Assembly: GCA_002373205.1 (NCBI GenBank)
Contig: DFJV01000069.1
Location: forward strand, 1-9,692
Direction of reading: 5' to 3'
DNA from: Treponema sp. UBA3662
GTDB taxonomy: Bacteria; Spirochaetota; Spirochaetia; Treponematales; Treponemataceae
Length of the DNA: 9,692 bases
Part shown: positions 4,880-9,692 of the stretch, piece after piece
Position numbering within the stretch: the first letter of the stretch is position 1
Layout of the letters: the number at the start of each line of letters is the position of its first letter
Notes under the pieces: model-generated
What the model saw: only the letters and a program-made list of their open reading frames with translations
Told to the model about the DNA's origin: nothing
Databases searched by the model: none
Program-made: the position numbers and the translations under genes

Positions 4880-4946
4880 GTGTTAATAGTTACATTTGCC
4901 ACTTTTATAAGATTTGCACTTGGCTTCTACAGCCTTTTTGCTCCCC

Positions 4947-4975
4947 TTTACAGCGAGGGCGTTTTCCAGTAATAT
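4947..4975 (+). promoter_or_regulatory. Sigma-70-type promoter for the ECF gene
   Basis: TTTACA (4947-4952), a 17-bp spacer and TAATAT (4970-4975). Transcription would begin near 4982, giving a leader of about 36 nt. That is too short for a riboswitch, so if this promoter is the one used the gene is not riboswitch-controlled in the usual way. Confidence 0.45.
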
Positions 4976-5017
4976 TGTTTAGTATCACATTAGAAGAAAA
5001 GCAATCAGAGGCTTTTT

Positions 5018-5668
5018 ATGGAAAAAACAAACCGCTCAATAAACTATAAAATCGCGCTTACGGGCGTATTCGGGGCACTCAGCGTAGTATTAAGCTTTAC
5101 CCCGCTCGGCTACCTACAGATAGGACTTCTTGCCATAACCATAATGCACATCCCGGTAATTCTTGCCGTAATACTTGCAGGCCTTGTCCCGGGAGTAAGC
5201 GTAGGCCTCATATTCGGTCTTTCAAGCCTAATCAGGGCAGCCCAAACAGGAAGCCCCTTCTTTATAAACCCCTTCTGCTCTGTCTTGCCAAGAATGCTTT
5301 TCCCGGTTGCGGTCTGGGCTATATGCAAACTGCTTGGAAACATTCCGGCAATTTCAAAAGTGGTGTCAGGTTCAATAGCCGCTGCTGTGGGAACCCTTTG
5401 CCACACAGTAATCGTAATGGCAGCCCTTTACATTTTCTACACGGAACAGCTTCTACAGGGAATGAAGGGCGCTCTGGAACAGTTCGGATTTTCTGCGGAA
5501 GGACTTTCATCCGTCGGCGGCTACTTTGCAATACTTGCATGCACCCTTGCCACAAACGGAATCTGGGAAATAATCACGGCTACAATAATCGTTGCAACGG
5601 TCCTAACTTCAATTTACGCTGTAAAAAGCAAAAAATCAAAGCTTAGCAAAATGGAAGAACTTCAGTAA
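5018..5668 (+). CDS. ECF transporter S component (vitamin uptake)
   Basis: The 216-residue membrane protein fits the substrate-binding (S) subunit of an energy-coupling-factor transporter, of the broad ECF_trnsprt family. It has about six spans. A basic N-terminus (NRSINYKIALTGVFGAL) holds the small-residue helix 1 used to dock the T subunit. Next come a LGYLQIG turn, MHIPVILAVILAGLVPG, GLIFGLSSLIR, and FFINPFCSVLPRMLFP. A basic tail (KSKKSKLSK) ends the protein. The HIPVI and LPR segments are typical of S subunits of unresolved specificity. Pantothenate or another vitamin is possible, but I cannot choose from sequence. No T subunit or ATPase is adjacent, so it presumably shares a module encoded elsewhere (group II arrangement). 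AGAGG lies 6 nt before the ATG. The gene stands alone. Confidence 0.82.
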   Translation: MEKTNRSINYKIALTGVFGALSVVLSFTPLGYLQIGLLAITIMHIPVILAVILAGLVPGVSVGLIFGLSSLIRAAQTGSPFFINPFCSVLPRMLFPVAVWAICKLLGNIPAISKVVSGSIAAAVGTLCHTVIVMAALYIFYTEQLLQGMKGALEQFGFSAEGLSSVGGYFAILACTLATNGIWEIITATIIVATVLTSIYAVKSKKSKLSKMEELQ

Positions 5669-5683
5669 GGACGGAACTTTTGA

Positions 5684-5782
5684 GGACGAAGTCCTACTTG
5701 CTCTGCCAAAAAGCCCTTGGCTGCAACCGGCTCTCATGCCTTTCGTCACGGGCTTTTCGGGGTTCCGGCTTTCGCCTCCATT
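5684..5782. repeat. Dispersed intergenic repeat, copy 2
   Basis: Matches 1338-1438 through the ordered anchors GGACGA-AGTCCT, GCTCT-CCA, CATGCC with TCGTCAC, CGGGGTTCCG and CTCCATT. It starts 16 bp after the ECF gene stop, and the direct copy orientation is the same as copy 1. It is also GC-richer than the AT-rich spacers. The function is unknown. Confidence 0.6.
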
Positions 5783-5813
5783 ACTCCACTTCGTTCCGCA
5801 ACGGCTACGCCGC

Positions 5814-5897
5814 CCCTACAATCCCGCGTAGGTTGCTTTCACCCTACAATCCCGCGTAGGTTGCTTTCACCCTACAATCCCGCGTAGGCTACTTTCC
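5814..5897. repeat. 28-bp tandem repeat, three copies
   Basis: Units start at 5814, 5842 and 5870. The first two are identical. The third differs at three positions in its last third. Each unit contains CCTAC and GTAGG as a small inverted repeat around an 8-nt spacer. There are no unique spacers between units, so this is a minisatellite and not a CRISPR array. It ends 2 bp before the pth stop codon. Confidence 0.85.
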
Positions 5898-5899
5898 CA

Positions 5900-6553
5900 C
5901 TAGTCCACAAGCTTCTTCTTTCCCCACTCACCCAAAAGATTGTGGGCATCCTTTGCGGTAAGAACCTTTGCAAAAAGAGGAAGCGTCATCTCAAAGACTT
6001 GGCTCATAAGAATTGCCTCGTCCCCCGCAAATTTGCCAAGAACATAATCCGCAACAGAACCGTTGGTGCACTTTCCAACCCCAAAGCGCAGCCTCCAAAA
6101 GTCAGCAGTACCAAGAACAGCCTTTACAGACCGCAAACCGTTGTGCCCGCCAAGGCCACCGCCCCACTTTAGGCTAACAAAACCCGGTGCAAGCTCTATC
6201 TCGTCGTGCACAATCAGAATGTCTTCCGGCGGAATCTTAAAAAAATGCGCCGCCTCTACAACCGCATCGCCGCTAAGGTTCATGTAGGTAAGAGGCTTCA
6301 TAAAATAAATCTTTGCAGGTGCGGAAGAAGGAATGGGCAAAGAACCGTCAGACCTCTGCTTTACAAGCCCGCTTTCCAAAAGCCATCCCATAAGCACTTC
6401 GTAGTCAATTGCACAAAAGTCAGACTTGTACTTGTTCTGCCAGCTTATCTTATTTGCAAAAGGCAGCGAGTCTTCAAACATCCAGGCGGTATTGTGCCTT
6501 GTGTTCTCGTATTCGCGGCCATAGTTTCCCAAAAATGCAACCAGCTGAATCAT
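5900..6553 (-). CDS. pth: Peptidyl-tRNA hydrolase
   Basis: Cleaves the ester bond of peptidyl-tRNA dropped from the ribosome, recycling tRNA in the cytoplasm; normally essential. The family signature is clear: FLGNYGREYENTRHNTAW with Asn10 and catalytic His20, KPLTYMNLSG with Asn92, HDE with Asp117, GGGLGGHNGLRS with Asn138, and FWRLRFGVGK. It is 217 residues against about 194 in E. coli. Asn92, Asp117 and Asn138 are all shifted by the same 24 residues, so one insertion sits between about 45 and 82, including the Ser/Pro-rich stretch near 69-80. The usual GNPG is GNYG here. The start at 6553 is chosen because AGGAGG sits 11 nt upstream. A GTG at 6574 would overlap that site. The ATG follows the DUF1015 stop after 2 nt, so translational coupling is likely. 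Confidence 0.93.
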   Translation of the reverse strand: MIQLVAFLGNYGREYENTRHNTAWMFEDSLPFANKISWQNKYKSDFCAIDYEVLMGWLLESGLVKQRSDGSLPIPSSAPAKIYFMKPLTYMNLSGDAVVEAAHFFKIPPEDILIVHDEIELAPGFVSLKWGGGLGGHNGLRSVKAVLGTADFWRLRFGVGKCTNGSVADYVLGKFAGDEAILMSQVFEMTLPLFAKVLTAKDAHNLLGEWGKKKLVD

Positions 6554-6555
6554 GG

Positions 6556-7887
6556 CTAGAAAAGCCTCCTGCACTCAAGGTAAAAGCGCTTTTCGCTGGC
6601 CTCCCCCATGCTAAAGCTCTTTCTTGGCAAGGGGCCTGTCTTGTTGATTGTTGCAAAGAAAGAATCCTTGGCAACAGGCGGCAAAAGAATTGTTACGTTC
6701 CCCTCTTTTGCACCCAGGCGGAAGACTTCTCCGCTTCCGTGTATGTAGTCAATCTCTATTGCCTTACCAGAAGAATTCCTTTCTTTTATAAAGTCATCAA
6801 GAAGGGGCTGAATCTTGCTAACAAGAAGCTCCTTTACGCCAGTCTTGCAAAGAAGATAGCTTGTCTTTCCACAGGCAGTGTAGACAAGGCCAAAGTTTCC
6901 GCCGGAAGATGCAACTTCTTTCTCCAGCTCCCCCTGGTCCTTTGCAAAAGAAACAGAAGCATTCATTTTGTCCTTCAAGAATCCTTCAAGCTCATCCTTA
7001 TCCGCACCCAAAACAACCCTGTGAATAGGCTCAAAAGTAAGCCCTTCATCGTATATGTTAACAATTTCCGCAAGGGCATAGCGCACAGGGCAAGCTGCAA
7101 TTTCTTCATCGCTCTTTCCCAAAGCCTTAAGCTCTGCCTTGTATTCATCCCAAACAGCCTTAGCCGTGGCAAGAGAATGGTTTCCGTCTCCAACCGCAAA
7201 CATAAAGGCACTTCCGTCAGAATCCGTATTCTTCTGCTTTAATTTGCCAAGAGAATCCTTAACCAAAGAAAGCTCATCATCAGAAGAAAGGGCCCAGCCT
7301 GTAATAGAACCGCTTTCAAGCATAAGGTCGCCTGAATAAACAGGGGCCTTTTTCTTTGCAGCATCCCCTGCACGCTCAACAAGAAGCCTTTGCTGGTCGT
7401 TCACCAAAAGCATTATGTGGGGGCTTTCAAGAGGTGCGCCCTTCCTAATCTCCTTACGCGGAGGAATGCGGTCAACAATGGTGGCTTCCGTAGCGCGTAT
7501 AAGGCTCTTGCTAAAGGGCTTCCACTCGTAGGAATCAAGGTCTACGGCACACAAAAGGCCTTTCCTTACCCTGCCAAAAGCAGTTTTTCTTTCTATATAA
7601 ATGAATTCATTTTTTGGCGCATCAAAAACACCTTCCTTTAAATATGAATCCATGGCCGAATGAATTTTCTTTATGCGCTCAGCCTTGTCTGGGCTGGAAA
7701 GATAGACTTCCGGCAAAATCAGATTCAAAGTTGAAGGTTTTCCACAAGTTGCCTTTTCCGCATTTTCCCAATAAGAAATATCCTGGGTAAACTGATCACA
7801 TGCAATAACGCACCAAGTCTTTAAATCCTTATCCTTTGGCAGAAGAATCTCAGGCACTGCCAGACCGTATTCAGCAAAATTATTCAT
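6556..7887 (-). CDS. DUF1015 family protein, function unknown
   Basis: The 443-residue protein is a full-length member of DUF1015, a conserved family whose biochemical role I do not know. Recognisable segments are AVPEILLPKD near the N-terminus (about 10-19), WCVIACDQFTQDISYW (25-40), LNLILPEVYL (54-63), GDGNHSLATAK (233-243), IEIDYIHG (377-384) and PRKSFSMGEASEKRFYLE (421-438). GDGNHS is the counterpart of the GDGHHR-type signature of the family, so it probably marks the active or binding site. No signal peptide or membrane span is seen, so it is cytoplasmic. The ATG lies only 6-7 nt past a TATACT box (7894-7899), with no good Shine-Dalgarno, so it may be leaderless. It is the first gene of a unit with pth. 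Confidence 0.88.
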   Translation of the reverse strand: MNNFAEYGLAVPEILLPKDKDLKTWCVIACDQFTQDISYWENAEKATCGKPSTLNLILPEVYLSSPDKAERIKKIHSAMDSYLKEGVFDAPKNEFIYIERKTAFGRVRKGLLCAVDLDSYEWKPFSKSLIRATEATIVDRIPPRKEIRKGAPLESPHIMLLVNDQQRLLVERAGDAAKKKAPVYSGDLMLESGSITGWALSSDDELSLVKDSLGKLKQKNTDSDGSAFMFAVGDGNHSLATAKAVWDEYKAELKALGKSDEEIAACPVRYALAEIVNIYDEGLTFEPIHRVVLGADKDELEGFLKDKMNASVSFAKDQGELEKEVASSGGNFGLVYTACGKTSYLLCKTGVKELLVSKIQPLLDDFIKERNSSGKAIEIDYIHGSGEVFRLGAKEGNVTILLPPVAKDSFFATINKTGPLPRKSFSMGEASEKRFYLECRRLF

Positions 7888-7893
7888 GCAAAG

Positions 7894-7899
7894 AGTATA
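7894..7899 (-). promoter_or_regulatory. Candidate -10 box for DUF1015-pth
   Basis: TATACT on the minus strand ends 6 nt before the DUF1015 ATG (7887), which would put the transcript start close to that ATG and make it nearly leaderless. I see no convincing -35 hexamer. Confidence is low. Confidence 0.3.
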
Positions 7900-7917
7900 C
7901 CCCCATTTCCAAATTTA

Positions 7918-7926
7918 TGCTATACT
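7918..7926 (+). promoter_or_regulatory. Extended -10 promoter for rpoN
   Basis: TGCTATACT is an extended -10 box (TGN plus TATACT), which does not need a -35 hexamer, and none is clear here. A second, weaker candidate is TGCAATAAT at 7939-7947. Use of the first would place hairpin element B wholly inside the rpoN 5' leader. Use of the second would start transcription at its edge. Confidence 0.42.
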
Positions 7927-7950
7927 ATCCTTAATTTATGCAATAATGCA

Positions 7951-8095
7951 GGAAATCAATTTTGTGTGCAACGGAAGAAAAATATGACAGAAACGCCCTT
8001 TGCGCGGGGGAGCGAAAGCGACCTTAATACCTTGTACGCGCAACTGAGGCGTTTCTGGCAGATTTTTCTGGGAGTGGAACACAAAATTGATTTCC
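7951..8095. repeat. Long nested hairpin element B in the rpoN leader
   Basis: The outer arms are a perfect 17-bp inverted repeat (7951-7967 with 8079-8095; left arm GGAAATCAATTTTGTGT). The inner arms (7977-7997 with 8048-8068) are 21 bp with two mismatches and end in GAAACGCC/GGCGTTTC. The core arms are GCGCG (8002-8006) and CGCGC (8037-8041). The loop holds a GCGAAAGC mini-hairpin and TTAATACC. It shares the GAAACGC-TTTGCGCGG and TACC parts with element A at 4750-4879, but the outer arms are unrelated. Its right end lies 15 nt before the rpoN start codon. Confidence 0.75.
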
Positions 8096-8110
8096 GGCGA
8101 TTAAAGACAT

Positions 8111-9631
8111 ATGGCGGCAATAGATTTTCAGCAGACATTAAAACAGTCTCAACTTCAAGTGATGAGCCAAAAGCAGATCCAGGCCATGAATTTGCTTGCA
8201 ATGGGTTCCACCGACTTGCGCGAAGAAATCTACAGGCAGGCGGCGGAAAACCCTGCCCTGGAAGTAAGGGAACGAGGCTCCTCCCTAAGCAAAAAAAAGA
8301 CAGGTTCAAACAGGACAGACACAACAAGGGTTACCGGCAATGTAAGCCAAACCGCCCAAGAAGCAAGCAACACTTACCAACAGGCACTTGAATCAAAGCA
8401 AGAATTCAGAAAAAGCCTAAAAGAAAACCTGCTAAGCCAGCTGCACATGGAAGACCTCTCCAAAGAAGAAATGGACCTGGGCGAAAAGCTCATCTACAAC
8501 CTCTCCGACAAAGGCTTCCACATGCTCTCCCCCATCTCCTTTATAGACAAGGGCCATTCAGAACAAAAAACGGAAATGCTAAACAAAATCATTTCCCTAA
8601 TCCAGTCATTTTCCCCCGAAGGCTGCTGCACAAAAAATTCAGAGGAAAGCCTTTACGTACAGGCAAGGCTAAAAGACAAGAACCAGCACCTTGCCCTCTT
8701 TATCCTAAACGGCCGCCTGGACTTTATAAACCCGCCGCTTGCAGACAGGGCAACAAAAAAAATCATCTCCTACCTTGCAGAACAAAAGAAAATGTTCGCA
8801 CTAAAAGAAGAGGATGAAATTTCAAAGATAGAGCTTTCAGATGTTACGGAAGACACAGTGCAAAAGGCAATAGACTTTATCCGCACCCTCACCCCCTTCC
8901 CCGCACAGGGATTCGGCATCAAGGAAGCCCATTACGTTGCCCCGGACATTTACGTAGAGGAAGTTCTTTCCGCAAACGAAAGCGAAAGCTTGCCGGAAGA
9001 AGACTTTTCCAAGGGCATGGTGGTTTGCAAACCACAGGTCGGCAAAGCAACAGTTAGCAAAACAGACAAACCCCAAGCAACAGTCTGGAAAGTCCGCCCC
9101 GCAAAAGACAGGCTCCCTGCCCTAAGCATAGACAAAACCTTCGAACAGTACGCAGATTCAAAAAACAAAGCCGTAACAGAAGGAATAAAAAAAGCCCGCG
9201 ATTTTATAGAAAGCATCCAGTACCGCCAAGACACACTCCTTAGCGCGGTTTGCGTAATCGTAAAAATGCAGCACGAATTTTTCAAGAAAGGCCCAGGCAA
9301 CCTTGCAGCCCTAAAGCAAAAAGACGTGGCAGACATACTTGGAGTTCACGAAACAACAATTTCCCGAATGGCAAACAGCAAGTACATCCAGTGCCAGTGG
9401 GGCTTGTTCGAAGTAAAATATTTCTTTACAAACGCAGTCTCAGACACAAGCAAAGACCAGGTACTCTTCCAAATAAAACAGATTCTCGAAGAGCACAAAA
9501 ACGACTCAAAAAAACTGAGCGACCAAAAAGTTGCAGACGCACTTGCCGCAAAAGGAATAAATGTTGCCCGCCGCACCGTTGCAAAATACAGGGCGCAGCT
9601 CAACATAGAATCATCCTACAACAGGCAGTAA
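8111..9631 (+). CDS. rpoN: RNA polymerase sigma-54 factor
   Basis: Directs RNA polymerase to -24/-12 promoters, whose opening needs an AAA+ activator. Region I is Gln-rich and near the N-terminus (FQQTLKQSQLQVMSQKQIQA, 5-24, then ENPALEV). Next come a charged, low-complexity linker (about 55-100) and a core-binding region. The helix-turn-helix is about 402-425 (DVADILGVHETTISRMANSKYI), followed by GLFEVKYFF, and the RpoN box ARRTVAKYR is at 486-494. At 506 residues it is slightly longer than many RpoN proteins because of an Asp/Glu/Lys-rich insertion between about 275 and 350. All DNA-contact motifs are present, so it should be active. The start at ATG 8111 is chosen for the Gln-rich N-terminus; the Shine-Dalgarno is weak (TAAAGA). 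It is divergent from DUF1015. Element B in its leader may affect expression. Confidence 0.95.
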   Translation: MAAIDFQQTLKQSQLQVMSQKQIQAMNLLAMGSTDLREEIYRQAAENPALEVRERGSSLSKKKTGSNRTDTTRVTGNVSQTAQEASNTYQQALESKQEFRKSLKENLLSQLHMEDLSKEEMDLGEKLIYNLSDKGFHMLSPISFIDKGHSEQKTEMLNKIISLIQSFSPEGCCTKNSEESLYVQARLKDKNQHLALFILNGRLDFINPPLADRATKKIISYLAEQKKMFALKEEDEISKIELSDVTEDTVQKAIDFIRTLTPFPAQGFGIKEAHYVAPDIYVEEVLSANESESLPEEDFSKGMVVCKPQVGKATVSKTDKPQATVWKVRPAKDRLPALSIDKTFEQYADSKNKAVTEGIKKARDFIESIQYRQDTLLSAVCVIVKMQHEFFKKGPGNLAALKQKDVADILGVHETTISRMANSKYIQCQWGLFEVKYFFTNAVSDTSKDQVLFQIKQILEEHKNDSKKLSDQKVADALAAKGINVARRTVAKYRAQLNIESSYNRQ

Positions 9632-9637
9632 AAACTC

Positions 9638-9692
9638 AAAGCGCACCACTATCATTATAAAAGCGCCCCCAGTCATTACAAAAGCCCACCGC
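9638..9692. repeat. Degenerate 21-22 bp tandem repeat at window end
   Basis: Units at 9638-9659 and 9660-9680 begin with AAAGCGC and end in TCATTATA or TCATTACA. A third unit (AAAGCCCACC) begins at 9681 and is cut by the window edge. It starts 7 bp after the rpoN stop. The full copy number cannot be seen, and no gene is evident. Confidence 0.5.

Noticed and set aside
5814..5897. CRISPR array
   Set aside because: The three 28-bp units touch each other with no spacers, and no cas gene is in the window.
6409..7242. 277-residue plus-strand open frame opposite DUF1015 and pth
   Set aside because: Both minus-strand genes there have clear family motifs. This frame has none and spans two genes.
7951..8095. 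Integron attC site
   Set aside because: Size and folding invite the idea, but I could not find the paired RYYYAAC and GTTRRRY core sites, and no gene cassette or integrase is present.
1..9692. A complete diversity-generating retroelement in this window
   Set aside because: No reverse transcriptase frame, accessory protein or AAC-rich template repeat was found on either strand. Only a candidate target gene is present.

Overview
The window looks like chromosomal DNA of a Treponema-type spirochete. The evidence is a DUF2259 secreted protein (a family I know mainly from treponemes), a SUMF1/C-type-lectin-fold lipoprotein of the kind treponemes carry in many copies, a spirochete-style sigma-54 factor, and intergenic spaces packed with palindromic and dispersed repeats. 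The genus is inferred from gene families, not from a marker gene.

Layout. 1-424 is non-coding and holds a composite inverted-repeat element. 425-1243 (minus) encodes an unrecognised multi-pass membrane protein. 1244-2101 is a gene-poor repeat region with one copy of a dispersed repeat, several hairpins, a 30-codon stump of a GIY-YIG nuclease between nuclease-repeat-like palindromes, and a duplicated gene tail. 2102-3001 (minus) is the SUMF1-fold lipoprotein. 3002-3308 has REP-like palindromes and what looks like the first 20 codons of a deleted PIN toxin; 3309-3533 (minus) is its probable antitoxin. 3836-4540 (plus) is the DUF2259 secreted protein, closed by a strong terminator. 5018-5668 (plus) is an ECF vitamin-transporter S component. 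5669-5899 has a second dispersed-repeat copy and a 28-bp tandem repeat. 7887 to 5900 (minus) is a two-gene unit, DUF1015 then peptidyl-tRNA hydrolase. 8111-9631 (plus) is rpoN, divergent from that unit.

The housekeeping genes (pth, rpoN, the ECF S component) do not form one pathway. The most interesting locus is the SUMF1-fold lipoprotein. A run of eight G sits in its signal-peptide codons and puts the well-placed Shine-Dalgarno/ATG out of frame with the rest of the protein, as in contingency (phase-variable) loci. Its C-terminus has the fixed-scaffold, NNC-codon pattern expected of the variable region of a diversity-generating retroelement (DGR), as in Treponema TvpA. No reverse transcriptase or template repeat is in the window, so the DGR machinery would have to act from elsewhere.

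The second notable theme is a family of long hairpins (4750-4879, 7951-8095, and a weaker relative at 195-373). They share a loop core but have largely unrelated, self-complementary arms. One of them fills the leader of rpoN.
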